Source: Asticcacaulis sp. MM231 (GTDB lineage: Bacteria; Pseudomonadota; Alphaproteobacteria; Caulobacterales; Caulobacteraceae). Taken from it: a stretch of 64,000 nt of DNA. The position numbers and the translations under genes were made by a program. The stretch lies in NCBI RefSeq assembly GCF_964186625.1, contig NZ_OZ075108.1, positions 1,674,001 through 1,738,000 of the forward strand, given 5' to 3'. Below the pieces are notes generated by a model. That model worked only from the letters and a program-made list of their open reading frames with translations, did no database searches and was not told where the DNA came from. Shown here one piece after another: positions 33,575 to 42,321 of the stretch; position 1 is the stretch's first letter, and every line of letters starts with the position of its first letter.

Positions 33575-34512
33575 GCCCTGGGCAGGCTTAGGCCGAGCGA
33601 AGGGCCGAAGCGAAACTGGTCCTGATCGTAGCTATAAAGTTCAGCGGGGCGACCACCGGTGTCTTCGCGCATGATGCCCAGTGGAGTCACGAAGCCAGTC
33701 CGCTCAAGGGCACGACGGAAGTTTTGCTTGTGCAGGCGCAGGCCTGAGAGGGCTTCCAGCGATTTTTGCAATTCCAGCAGTGTAAAGCGTTCCGGCATGA
33801 GCTCGAAAATAACCGGACGGTATTTCAGCTTGCCGCGCAGGCGCGACAGGCCGGTGGCGAGGATGCGACGATGGTCAGACGCCATGGGTTCGCCACCATA
33901 AAGGGACATACCCGCTTCACCATGAGCGCGGCAGGCCTCTCCGGCCAGACCGGCATTGTAGAGTAATTCATAGCGATCGAGTACGCGCTCCTCATTCCAG
34001 TTGTCGAAGTCCTCTGGAAACAGGGTGGCGACACGACGTAGCCTGAGTGCGCGTTCCTGTGCGGAATCGGCGGCTTCGCACCAGCGTGACAAGGCCGGAT
34101 GCAAGGCTTCGAGATCGGGGTTGATCTCGCCTTTGCGCCAGTCTTCCCAGGGAAAGAAACGATGGAAGGGCACCCAGGTCGCGTCAAAGCGCGCCTGAAA
34201 TCCGGCCTGCGGCGTCAGGGCCAAATAGCCGACCGAAATGGCCCGGACATCTTCAGGCGCGGTGGCGGCGATACCCTGGCGTCCGTCATCGCCGAAGCTG
34301 TACAACTGTTCGACATAGCCGATGTCAAAGCCGGTTTGTTCGCGCACGAAGGCGCGCAGGGCGAGATCAAAGGTGCGGTGGTTCTGCGGCACGAAAGGAC
34401 CGGAGGGGAGGGCGAAGGCCGCACCGCCTTTGGGCAGGTTAAGGCACAAAACCAGTGCCTCGTTGTCCTTGACGGTCACCACCACAGCTGAGAGTTCGAT
34501 GGCGAGGTTCAT
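33571..34512 (-). CDS. NrtR-like regulator (degenerate NUDIX + winged helix)
   Basis: A 313-residue protein. Residues 1-150 have the NUDIX fold (SAVVVTVKDNEALVLCLNLP, then a box beginning GPFVPQNHRTF at 38). The box G-x5-E-x7-RE-U-x-EE-x-GU is broken: the RE pair reads AF and the EE pair reads EQ, so hydrolysis is unlikely, as in regulator-type NUDIX proteins. The C-terminal 100 residues form a winged helix: RPVIFELMPERFTLLELQKS followed by LSGLRLHKQNFRRALERTGF. This is the layout of NrtR repressors of NAD metabolism, which sense ADP-ribose; here the target genes are not visible. It lies 2 bases downstream of the HD-domain gene, so the two are cotranscribed. Confidence 0.75.
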   Translation of the reverse strand: MNLAIELSAVVVTVKDNEALVLCLNLPKGGAAFALPSGPFVPQNHRTFDLALRAFVREQTGFDIGYVEQLYSFGDDGRQGIAATAPEDVRAISVGYLALTPQAGFQARFDATWVPFHRFFPWEDWRKGEINPDLEALHPALSRWCEAADSAQERALRLRRVATLFPEDFDNWNEERVLDRYELLYNAGLAGEACRAHGEAGMSLYGGEPMASDHRRILATGLSRLRGKLKYRPVIFELMPERFTLLELQKSLEALSGLRLHKQNFRRALERTGFVTPLGIMREDTGGRPAELYSYDQDQFRFGPSLGLSLPRA

Positions 34513-34514
34513 GG

Positions 34515-35156
34515 TCAGCGCTTCATCTCGGACAGAAGGTGGTTGAACCGCGCCACGAAAGCTTCGCCTGCCTGACGGTCTGAGAGGGGCGTGATGGTCA
34601 GGCTGTACCCTATGGGCGGTTCGCCGAAATATTCACGCGCCTCGGCGTCGGAAAAACCAACAAGCTGGGTGGCCTCGAAATAGGCGCAGGCGTGATCGGC
34701 CTGCTTGATGAGTTTTTTGACGGGCGCTGGCATCAGGGCTGGCAGACCAAAGCGGATATGGATGGCCTGTTCGAGATGGTTTTCAAAGCGCCGGTAATCG
34801 AAGCCGAGCGCCGCTTTGAAAGGGGAAATCATATCGCCGATGACGTATTCGGCGGCATCGTGCAGCAGGGCCATCAGGCGATGCGGCACGGTGATATTGG
34901 GGTCGATATGGGCGCAGATCTCTTCGACCACCAGACAATGCTGGGCGACGCTGAAGCCATAGTCTCCCAGGGTCTGGCCGTTCCAGCGCGCCACCCGCGA
35001 CAGGCCTAGCGCTATGTCGTCGATCTCAATATCGATGGCGGAGGGATCGAGCAGATCAAGGCGGCGGCCTGACAGCATTCTTTGCCAGGCGCGTGGCGGC
35101 GCATCCTTGATCGTGCGTTTCAGTTTCGGCTTTGATTTGGCGGCAGGGGTAGACAT
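34515..35156 (-). CDS. HD-domain hydrolase (YfbR-like)
   Basis: A 213-residue protein. The HD metal-binding motif is visible: His of SVAQHCLVVEE, the HD pair in LMALLHDAAEYVIGD, and a later Asp in LIKQADHACAYFE. Together these resemble YfbR-type 5'-nucleotidases and related phosphohydrolases. The N-terminal 25 residues are basic (STPAAKSKPKLKRTIKDAP). ATG 35156 is chosen since upstream frame residues are not conserved and run into the divergent promoter region; the ribosome site is poor. Cotranscribed with the NUDIX-like regulator, suggesting nucleotide or NAD-related metabolism. Divergent from the Usp-type gene with a 128-bp spacer. Confidence 0.75.
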   Translation of the reverse strand: MSTPAAKSKPKLKRTIKDAPPRAWQRMLSGRRLDLLDPSAIDIEIDDIALGLSRVARWNGQTLGDYGFSVAQHCLVVEEICAHIDPNITVPHRLMALLHDAAEYVIGDMISPFKAALGFDYRRFENHLEQAIHIRFGLPALMPAPVKKLIKQADHACAYFEATQLVGFSDAEAREYFGEPPIGYSLTITPLSDRQAGEAFVARFNHLLSEMKR

Positions 35157-35284
35157 AGTGTCACATGAAAGGTCAAAATGCGAATTGTCGCATCGGGTTT
35201 TTATCTCAGAGGGTATATACCTATAGCAAGCCTCCAAGCTTTGGGCGGCAAAATAGCGACTATACACAAAAACAGGAGAAACAG

Positions 35285-36136
35285 ATGACTGACAGCATCG
35301 TAAAGCAAGGCCGGCAAAAGGTCACAGGTCAGGCATGGTCTCGCATCAGTGTTCCGGTCAGTGGCGCGGTGAGCGAAACCCTGGCGCTTGAGCTGGCGGC
35401 GCAGGTCGCCGAAGCGTTTCAGGCCCAACTGAATATCCTGTTTACGCCGCCTGATCCGGCCGAACTGGCGCCCTGGCTGGGCGAAGGCTTTACGGGCACG
35501 GTGCAGATGTCGACCATGGATAGTCTCAAACTGGCGGCTGAGGAATCCGAAGTCATGGCGCGCTCCCAGTTTGGCGCTATTACTTATGAAGGTAAGCTCT
35601 TTACTGCCTTGAACTCCCCGGTGTGGCAGGATCTGGCCATGGAAACGCGCTTGTCGGACCTGATGGTCTTTTCCGAGCTAAGCGCCAAGGGACAGGGCAT
35701 GCTATCCGAAGCCTTCCAGCAGGTGCTGATGGAAGAGCGTGCCGGCGTTCTGATTGCGCGCAAACCGTTCGATATTGGTGGTACGGCCCTTGTGGCCTGG
35801 GATGGCCGTGAACCGTCATCGCGCGCAGCGCGTCGGGGGCTGCCACTGTTGAAAAAGGCGTCAAAGGTTGTGGTTACCGGCGCACCGTGCGGCGATCCTC
35901 CTTCCGATCTCAACCGTCTGGCTGCCTACTATGCCGCGCATGGGCTGGCTGTTGAGATCGATGTGCTGCCAAAAGGCGATATTCTCAATCAGCTTTTGAG
36001 TGCCAACGAACGCCATCAGGCTGACTATATGGTGGCCGGTGCGTTCGGCCGTTCGCGCCTGCGCGAATTCGCCTTTGGCGGCACGACACGGGCCTTGCTG
36101 CAAAATACGCAGCTTAACCTTTATATGGCGCACTAA
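35285..36136 (+). CDS. universal stress protein family protein
   Basis: A 283-residue tandem-type UspA-like protein. The C-terminal half has the family core: GGTALVAWDGREPSSRAARR, KVVVTGAPCG and ADYMVAGAFGRSRLREFAFG, which corresponds to the G-x2-G-x9-G(S/T) nucleotide loop, followed by TTRALL. The N-terminal half (WSRISVPVSGAVSETLALEL) resembles a decayed first Usp domain. ATG 35285 has AGGAGAAAC just upstream; the longer open frame is not conserved. Role presumably stress survival. Its stop overlaps the convergent FkbM gene by 4 bases. Confidence 0.82.
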   Translation: MTDSIVKQGRQKVTGQAWSRISVPVSGAVSETLALELAAQVAEAFQAQLNILFTPPDPAELAPWLGEGFTGTVQMSTMDSLKLAAEESEVMARSQFGAITYEGKLFTALNSPVWQDLAMETRLSDLMVFSELSAKGQGMLSEAFQQVLMEERAGVLIARKPFDIGGTALVAWDGREPSSRAARRGLPLLKKASKVVVTGAPCGDPPSDLNRLAAYYAAHGLAVEIDVLPKGDILNQLLSANERHQADYMVAGAFGRSRLREFAFGGTTRALLQNTQLNLYMAH

Positions 36137-37293
36137 AGCGCGAAGATCACGCTGTCGAACAAAATCGGTGAATAGTGGCGCAAGGTGAGGCGGTAATCGT
36201 CACGCAAGGATAACAAGGTGTCGAGGATGGTCAGGAAGTCGTCGGCCTTGTGATAGGCGCAGACGGCCAGCTTGGGACGGTGAGTCTCGATCAGTTTTCG
36301 GCCACCTTCCAGAGCCTGGTTTTCCGCGCCCTCGATATCGAGTTTGATCAGGCTGACCGCACCCAGATCCATATTGTCCATGGCGTCGAGTGGCACGGTA
36401 ACCTTGGCGTTCTGGCTCACGCGGCTACCATTATCTATGCGTTGCTCTATGCCCATTTCGGCTCTCTGGTTCCAAAGACCGACCCGGTGCAGGTCCAAGT
36501 GCTTAATGTCTTGCGTTTTGAAAGCGAAGGCGTCGGCATTGACGGGGTCGATTTCGAAAGCGTGGATGTGATCGTAATGGCCGCCCGTCTTAGTGATGAA
36601 GTCACGCACCGTATCACCATCATAGGCGCCGCCATCGACCAGACGTTCGTGGTTGGTCATGGGCATGACGTCGGGCTCGAAATAGATGGCCTTTTCCGGT
36701 TTGGCGATCCGCGCGATGTGGCGGATATCCCAGGTCAGGCGGTACAGCATCAGAGCGTCGAGCGTTTGCAGGCTCAAGGCATCGCTGAAGACCTTGCCGG
36801 CCTTTTCATGGATTGCGGCGATCTGCTCCGGATCGGAAAAGGCTGGCACGAACCAATAGTTATGGCTGGCGATATCGGGCAACAGGCTGATGACTTCAAA
36901 ATAGCTCAGCAGAGGCTGCGGTCGATGACCCCATGCCTTTGTAAAATGGTTGATGGCGTTTTCCGAACCGCAGCACAGAAGGCCGATGGCGTCCGGAGTG
37001 CGCGTCAGCAGATTACCCAGCGCCGCGTCACCGATATAGGGGATCCCCTCAAAAGTCTGCCCCGCACGAACGTTATCGACCAGTGCTACCACGCGACCTT
37101 TAGCCACGACATCTGCGACAAAATCCCGTGCGAGATAGGAGCCCGCGCCGATCAGTATAAGTGGTTTGTGCGCTACATCCAGCGACAGCTTGCGCGCGCG
37201 TTCCTCAGCAAGCCAAGCCCTGAAAGCGGTACTCGTCAGATCGAGTTTGCCTGGTTCGAAGGAGGGAAGGGGGGAGACCGTGGGCATGATCAT
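36133..37293 (-). CDS. two-domain FkbM-family methyltransferase
   Basis: A 386-residue protein. The N-terminal domain (about residues 40-110) is Rossmann-like: PLILIGAGSYLARDFVADV, VVALVDNVRAG, then GIPYIGDAALGNLL, as in nucleotide-sugar-linked acyltransferase N-domains. The C-terminal domain is FkbM-type: RLVDGGAYDGDTVRDFI (SAM motif I), HIHAFEIDP, and SLIKLDIEGAENQALEGG followed by LAVCAYHK. FkbM enzymes O-methylate sugars and antibiotics. Position beside flagellin-glycosylation genes makes modification of a flagellar or surface sugar plausible but unproven. Start at 37293 or at an in-frame ATG two codons later; no clear ribosome site. Confidence 0.82.
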   Translation of the reverse strand: MIMPTVSPLPSFEPGKLDLTSTAFRAWLAEERARKLSLDVAHKPLILIGAGSYLARDFVADVVAKGRVVALVDNVRAGQTFEGIPYIGDAALGNLLTRTPDAIGLLCCGSENAINHFTKAWGHRPQPLLSYFEVISLLPDIASHNYWFVPAFSDPEQIAAIHEKAGKVFSDALSLQTLDALMLYRLTWDIRHIARIAKPEKAIYFEPDVMPMTNHERLVDGGAYDGDTVRDFITKTGGHYDHIHAFEIDPVNADAFAFKTQDIKHLDLHRVGLWNQRAEMGIEQRIDNGSRVSQNAKVTVPLDAMDNMDLGAVSLIKLDIEGAENQALEGGRKLIETHRPKLAVCAYHKADDFLTILDTLLSLRDDYRLTLRHYSPILFDSVIFAL

Positions 37294-37399
37294 ATTCCGA
37301 AACTATACCCTATTAGCCGGTGCTTCGGCTTAAGAATATCTTACGATGCCGGCCTTCTTGTGGGATGCTGTTAAGGTTGCGATTCGTGAAAGGCATGAC

Positions 37400-38299
37400 A
37401 TGATCAGGGACGATACGGCGTGTCCGTCTTGCGGCAAACACAATCTTGCGCTCAAATACGCCCTCAATGATCAGGCTTATCATACCGCTAAATGTCGCGA
37501 TTGTGGTTTCATTTTCATGCACCCCTATCCGTCGGATGCTTTTCTGCATGACTATTACAAGACCCGGTCGCTGTATAATTCGGGCAATGATGCCTCCAGC
37601 TATGACCGCGCTGTTGCTGACCGCACGGCCCTGATCACGGGCTTGCTGGCGCGGGGAGGGACGAAGCCTAACGGCCGTTCGGTTGATTTTGGCGCAGGGG
37701 TGGGCATAGCGGTGGCGGCACAAGCTGCGCTGGGGTTCGAGGCACTAGGAATCGAGACCAATCCTCAGGCACAGGCGGCTGGACATGAAGCTTTCGGTGT
37801 CGATATACGCGATTTGTCTCTTGAGGAGATGCCGCGCGATTTGAGCCTCTTCACCCTGTTTGAGGTTTTGGAGCACATTAAATATCCGCGTGAATTTATG
37901 GCGCAGGTGAGGACGCATATGGCGACCAGTGGAGCGGTTGCTGGCTCTGTACCCAACTACAATAGCTACGCGCGTTATCTTCGCGGCAAGGATTCCAACG
38001 CGTTGTACTGGCCGGAGCACGTCAATCAGTTCACCCGCGAGACCTTAACCCAAACCCTTGAAGGTGCAGGCTTTGAAGTGGTCTATGTCGGTTTTCCACC
38101 GCCGTATGGGGTAGTGATCGCCACCGGCTTGCGTGCCTGGCTGCGCAAGGTACTTCCGGAAGGGACTATTGTGTGCCGTGTTGTGGCCGCTATCACCTGG
38201 ATTAAGAAATGCCTGATCTACCCTTTACCGAACAGTTTTGCCGAAAAGACGGGCCTGCTCGGGCACGGGCTGGTGTTTGTCGCGCGTGTCAGAGCTTAA
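37400..38299 (+). CDS. class I SAM methyltransferase with N-terminal zinc ribbon
   Basis: A 299-residue protein. An N-terminal C-x2-C ... C-x2-C zinc ribbon (ACPSCGKHNL and AKCRDCGFIF) is followed by a methyltransferase domain with VDFGAGVGIAVAAQAALG as SAM motif I, FTLFEVLEHIKYPREFMAQV, and GSVPNYNSYARYL. This architecture is common in sugar methyltransferases of polysaccharide and glycoprotein loci (C-methyltransferase-like). ATG 37400 has GAAAGG upstream. The 3' end overlaps the convergent TPR-glycosyltransferase gene by 11 bases. Its place between the FkbM gene and the flmG pair suggests it acts on the flagellin glycan or its precursor. Confidence 0.8.
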   Translation: MIRDDTACPSCGKHNLALKYALNDQAYHTAKCRDCGFIFMHPYPSDAFLHDYYKTRSLYNSGNDASSYDRAVADRTALITGLLARGGTKPNGRSVDFGAGVGIAVAAQAALGFEALGIETNPQAQAAGHEAFGVDIRDLSLEEMPRDLSLFTLFEVLEHIKYPREFMAQVRTHMATSGAVAGSVPNYNSYARYLRGKDSNALYWPEHVNQFTRETLTQTLEGAGFEVVYVGFPPPYGVVIATGLRAWLRKVLPEGTIVCRVVAAITWIKKCLIYPLPNSFAEKTGLLGHGLVFVARVRA

Positions 38300-39812
38300 A
38301 ACGCTCAAACAGCGCCTGACGCATATCGTCCATAGCGGGTTTCCAGTCACCCAAATGCGGAGGGGTGAACAGGCGTGCACTGGGATACCAGGGATAATGC
38401 TCCGCACCGAGCCTGAGCCAGCTACCTGCGGGACTGAGCATCCAGGTCGAGACACCGCAGGCTGCCGCGATATTGCTCGTCGCGTTGGAAGGACCGAGAA
38501 TGACATCGATGGCGGTGCACAGCGCCGCCAGATCGTCGAGATCGTCCTTGAGGTCTATGCCTTGAGGGGGATGGATGGACAGGCCTTCGGCAACAGCTTG
38601 CGCCAGTTCCTCACGGCAATCGCCGTATTGCAGATTGATGAAGGTGACGCCCTCAAGTTTGAGCACATCGCGCCATTGCTCAAAGGGTGTGAAATAGCGA
38701 TCGCGCTGTGCGCCGCTTTTCAGGCTCTTCCACAAGATGCCGGCCTTGGGTTTGTCGCTGAGCGCGTTCAAATAGTCGCGCCAGTGCTCGACACGCTGCG
38801 GGTCGGGCTTAAGAAAGGTATTGGCGGTGGGGAAATCTTCAATCCTGTTGCGGTAAAGCGGCAGGAAATCGCCCATCAGGGCCCAGCCATCGGAGGCACC
38901 GGTATCCATATCTGGAAAACTGCGTTGCAAAACGCCATCGATTATCTGGGTGCGGTGTGCCCCGACGGAGGCTTGCGGGAAACTACGCTGGAAAAGCGGC
39001 ACAAGACGTGGCTCGACACCCAGGCTCAGGTGGCCGTCTGGACCCAGGTCGCGTATCAGGTCGGGCAGAATTGAGGCGAAAAGTACTTCATCGCCAAGGC
39101 CTTGCTCGGCGCTGACGAATAGGTTGCGGCCTGCAAGCGGCTGATTTTCGCGCCAGCGCCTTGACCACAGACTATAGTGGACTTGCCGTGTCGTGCCATA
39201 GCGTTCGCGGCCTTCATAGGCGCGCCATCCCTCGGCGATACGGCCGGTCGCCAGCAAGGCCTGACCATAGGCGATTTGGGCCGAGGCGAGATTGTCCGGA
39301 TCATGAAAAGCCGTGGCGCAGGCGGCCAGATCTTCCAGCCCCGCCGTCTTGTCGTCGCCATCCATCAGGGCGCAGCCCCGGTTGAAGCGCGCATGCAGAT
39401 TGCCGGGTGTCAGACGCAGGGCTTCATTGAAGAAGGTCAGGGCATTGCTGATATCGCCCTGCGCCACCATGATGGAACCAATGCCTTCCCACAAAGCCAA
39501 CTCTTCGGGTTTTTGTCCAAGCACGGTCTTGAGCACGTCGATGGCTTCATCGAATTTCGCCTGTTCGCGCAATGCGGCGGCGAAACTGGCAATGGTTTCG
39601 ATGTCGTGCTGGCCGTGGGTGATCAGATGAGCGAGCAGTTTCTCGGCCATGGGCCACTGGTTGAGCCGGAAGGCCAGCGCGGCCAGACGGCCGGCGATAT
39701 CGAGCGATTCCGGTGCCAGAGCCAATGCCAATTCGTAAGCTTCCAAGGCGCCGGGCAGGTTGAGTTCCGCTTCGGCGTTGGCGGCTTGCGCCATAAGGTC
39801 TTTAAGCGACAT
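38289..39812 (-). CDS. TPR-glycosyltransferase, FlmG paralog
   Basis: A 507-residue protein with N-terminal TPR repeats (about residues 10-200; LNLPGALEAYELALALAPES, then GDISNALTFFNEALRLTPGN) and a C-terminal GT-B-like glycosyltransferase domain. The latter shares long blocks with the upstream gene: FVSAEQGLGDEVLFASILPD, HLSLGVEPRLVPLFQRSFP, FINLQYGDCREEL, GIDLKDDLDDLAALC and SNATSNIAAACG. It is therefore a tandem duplicate of flmG with fewer TPRs and may glycosylate a different flagellin or add a second sugar. ATG 39812 overlaps the flmG stop by 11 bases; a TTG at 39839 with AGGGA upstream is an alternative start. Substrate inferred from context. Confidence 0.8.
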   Translation of the reverse strand: MSLKDLMAQAANAEAELNLPGALEAYELALALAPESLDIAGRLAALAFRLNQWPMAEKLLAHLITHGQHDIETIASFAAALREQAKFDEAIDVLKTVLGQKPEELALWEGIGSIMVAQGDISNALTFFNEALRLTPGNLHARFNRGCALMDGDDKTAGLEDLAACATAFHDPDNLASAQIAYGQALLATGRIAEGWRAYEGRERYGTTRQVHYSLWSRRWRENQPLAGRNLFVSAEQGLGDEVLFASILPDLIRDLGPDGHLSLGVEPRLVPLFQRSFPQASVGAHRTQIIDGVLQRSFPDMDTGASDGWALMGDFLPLYRNRIEDFPTANTFLKPDPQRVEHWRDYLNALSDKPKAGILWKSLKSGAQRDRYFTPFEQWRDVLKLEGVTFINLQYGDCREELAQAVAEGLSIHPPQGIDLKDDLDDLAALCTAIDVILGPSNATSNIAAACGVSTWMLSPAGSWLRLGAEHYPWYPSARLFTPPHLGDWKPAMDDMRQALFERFKL

Positions 39813-41706
39813 GGGGCTTATCGATAAAGACGTCGACAAGGGCGTCCCTGACCTGGTTCATCACCGGTGTCCAGTCGAGCAGCGAGTCCGAGAAGAAGAC
39901 GCGGGTCGACGGGTACCATGGGAAATAGTCGGTGCCGAGACAGGTCCAGGAATTGGTTGGGGTGATCAGCCAGACCGTGGCGCCGGCGGCGCCGGCGATG
40001 TTGCTGGTGGCGTTGGCCGGGCAAAGAATGCAGTCCATGGCGCTGCATAGGGCTGACAGATCGTCGAGATCGTTCTTGAGGTCGATGCCAGGTGGCGTCC
40101 AGATATCCAACCCCATGTCCTTCGCCAGGGCCAGTTCTTCCGAGGTGTCGCCATATTGCAGATTTATGAACTGCACACCATCGAGCCGGAGGATATCTTC
40201 CCATTGCGCGAAAGGCGAATAGTAGCGGTCGCGGCGCGAATGCTTGATAAGGCTTTTCCACAACAGGCCAATTTTCGGCTTGTTGTTGAGTCCATTCAGG
40301 ATGGCTTTCCAGTAGGCGACACGCTCGGGATCAGGCTTGAGGAAGGCATACGGAGCGCCTTCAGCGGTCGTGGTGGGGAAGTCATCTATGCTCAGGCGAT
40401 AGCGTGGCAGGAAGTCACCCATGATCGACCAATAGTCATAGGTTTCCCAATGGATGATATCGGGGAACAGACGGACGGGCAGATTTTTGTGTTTGGTGGT
40501 GTGGTGCTTGACCACGGTGGCGCTTGGAAAGGCCTTTTGAAAGAGCGGCACCAGACGCGGTTCCACGCCAATACCAAGATGGCCGTCGTCACCAATCTCC
40601 GCCAGAAGATCTTCCAGAATATTGGCGAACAGGATCTCATCGCCAAGCCCTTGCTCGGCCGAGACGAAGATGCGCTTGCCCTTGACCGGCATGTCAGATT
40701 TCCAGCGCGGCCGATTGATGATGTGGTGGACCTTCTCGGAGGTGTCGTTCTTGTCGCGTGCCTCGTACCATTTCCAGCCTTCATTGAAATTCTGCAAATG
40801 CAGGTAACAGAAGGCAATGCTGAGTTTGCAGGTGTTGGTGTTGATCGGATCGTTAAACATCGGCAAGGCCGTAAGCAGGTCCTGCAGACCGGCTTCTACA
40901 TCACCGGCCACAGCCTTGGCATTGCCGAGATTATAACGGGCATGTACATGGGTCGGGTTGTGGCGCAAGGCCTCTTCGTAGAAGATGATGGCGTTGGCCA
41001 TGTCGCCCTGAGCGTTGACGATGGTGCCGAGGGCGTTCCACAACTGGGCGTCGTTAGGCGTCTCACCAATGGCGCCACGTAGTAACTCTATCGCCTCATC
41101 CAGTTTGTTGAGTTCCCTCATGGCGCTGGCGAGATTGTTGACAGCCTCGACATGGCCCGGGCTTTTTGCCAGAAAAAAGCGGAAGAATTTCTCCGCCAGT
41201 TCGTGCATGCCCATCTTGTAGGCGAGGCGCCCAAGATCGTTAGCGATGGCCGGATTTTCCGGCTGGAGCTTTAGCGCGGTCTCATAGCAGGTGATGGCGC
41301 TGGAAAAATCGTTGCACTTGTCACGCGATACCGCGAGGATATGCCAGGCTTCTGGTGATTTTTCATCAACATGCAGCGCTTTCAGCGCGCAGTCTCCGCC
41401 GCCTTGCCAATCGCCCTTACGGAAAAGCTCCAGTGCATCTTTCAAGAGATTAAGTGTATCGGTACGCTTGATGTGTTCGGTAGCGCTCAGCAGGATCTTC
41501 AGCGCTTCGGAGGATCCGGAATCGCCCAGAATCTGTGCTGCCGGATTAAAGACCTCCACCGGCTTAAAGGTGGGAATATCGTTGGGCACATGGATCGCCA
41601 GCGAGGCGGGGGCTGTGGACGCGCCGGTAGGAAAAATGGACAAACTGACGGGCGCCGCCGGTAAATTCTGGCCTGATTTCTTTTGCTGTTTTACGCGAAG
41701 CGACAT
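39802..41706 (-). CDS. flmG: flagellin glycosyltransferase FlmG (FlbA-like)
   Basis: A 634-residue modular protein. The first 80 residues are low complexity, followed by about six TPR repeats (residues 90-330; SSAITCYETALKLQPENPAI, then KLDEAIELLRGAIGETPN). A GT-B-like C-terminal domain has FVSAEQGLGDEILFANILED, GVEPRLVPLFQKAFP, FINLQYGDTSEEL and PANATSNIAGAAG. In Caulobacter, FlmG/FlbA uses its TPRs to hold flagellins and its GT domain to transfer a nonulosonic sugar, and it lies divergent to flbT, exactly as here. ATG 41706 has TTGGAG 6 bases upstream. Sugar biosynthesis genes are not in the window. Function by homology and strong synteny. Confidence 0.82.
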   Translation of the reverse strand: MSLRVKQQKKSGQNLPAAPVSLSIFPTGASTAPASLAIHVPNDIPTFKPVEVFNPAAQILGDSGSSEALKILLSATEHIKRTDTLNLLKDALELFRKGDWQGGGDCALKALHVDEKSPEAWHILAVSRDKCNDFSSAITCYETALKLQPENPAIANDLGRLAYKMGMHELAEKFFRFFLAKSPGHVEAVNNLASAMRELNKLDEAIELLRGAIGETPNDAQLWNALGTIVNAQGDMANAIIFYEEALRHNPTHVHARYNLGNAKAVAGDVEAGLQDLLTALPMFNDPINTNTCKLSIAFCYLHLQNFNEGWKWYEARDKNDTSEKVHHIINRPRWKSDMPVKGKRIFVSAEQGLGDEILFANILEDLLAEIGDDGHLGIGVEPRLVPLFQKAFPSATVVKHHTTKHKNLPVRLFPDIIHWETYDYWSIMGDFLPRYRLSIDDFPTTTAEGAPYAFLKPDPERVAYWKAILNGLNNKPKIGLLWKSLIKHSRRDRYYSPFAQWEDILRLDGVQFINLQYGDTSEELALAKDMGLDIWTPPGIDLKNDLDDLSALCSAMDCILCPANATSNIAGAAGATVWLITPTNSWTCLGTDYFPWYPSTRVFFSDSLLDWTPVMNQVRDALVDVFIDKPHVA

Positions 41707-41925
41707 GACTAGCTCCAAAGGCACTGACGTGCCATCCTGTAAACAGAGATTCGCCTGAAACATCCTAAAGAAATATGGGGGCCGGGGCAAAGCCATTCCT
41801 GTTTTGGGCCTGTACCGGAGCAGAAATGACCGGCAATCCAAGTCATTAAACCTGCTGTTAACTCGGCATGTGCAATAAAGACCCATGACGGGTTTGCGCG
41901 TGCCTGCAGATCCGAAGGAAAGAAA

Positions 41926-42321
41926 ATGCCCTTAAAACTATCCTTGAAGCCTGGGGAAAAGTTCGTGCTGAACGGCGCCGTCGTGCAAAACGGCGATCGC
42001 CGCTGTTCGCTTGTCTTGCAGAACAAGGCTTCGGTGCTGCGCGAGAAAGACATTATGCAGGAGAGTGAAGTGACCTCTCCGGCTCGTCACGTCTATTTCC
42101 CGGTGATGATGATGTATCTCGATGAGGCGGGGGCCGACAAATATTACGATGAATTTCTGCGACGCATGTCGGAGTTCATGGGGGTGATCTCCAATCCGCT
42201 GATTTTGGCGGAATGTGTGACGGTCTCCAAGAGCCTGATGGCGCACGAATATTACAAGGCGCTTATGAGTTGCCGGCGTTTGATAGAGTACGAAGACGAA
42301 AGATTGGGACATGTCGCTTAA
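41926..42321 (+). CDS. flbT: flagellin biosynthesis repressor FlbT
   Basis: A 131-residue FlbT, which binds the 5' leader of flagellin mRNA and promotes its turnover when the hook is incomplete. Family features: MPLKLSLKPGEKFVLNGAVV, the GDRRCSLVLQNKASVLREKD block, and VYFPVMMMYLDEAG. AAGGAAAG precedes the ATG. It overlaps flaF by 11 bases, so the pair is an operon. The 219-bp divergent region to flmG has no perfect sigma-54 or CtrA site that I can find. Confidence 0.93.
   Translation: MPLKLSLKPGEKFVLNGAVVQNGDRRCSLVLQNKASVLREKDIMQESEVTSPARHVYFPVMMMYLDEAGADKYYDEFLRRMSEFMGVISNPLILAECVTVSKSLMAHEYYKALMSCRRLIEYEDERLGHVA

Noticed and set aside
36250..37374. Plus-strand 374-codon frame opposite the FkbM gene
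   Set aside because: No domain signal, whereas the minus strand shows FkbM motifs throughout.
41845..41865. TTAA-N8-TTAA between flmG and flbT
   Set aside because: Spacing is one base too long for a CtrA box; I would not call it without binding data.
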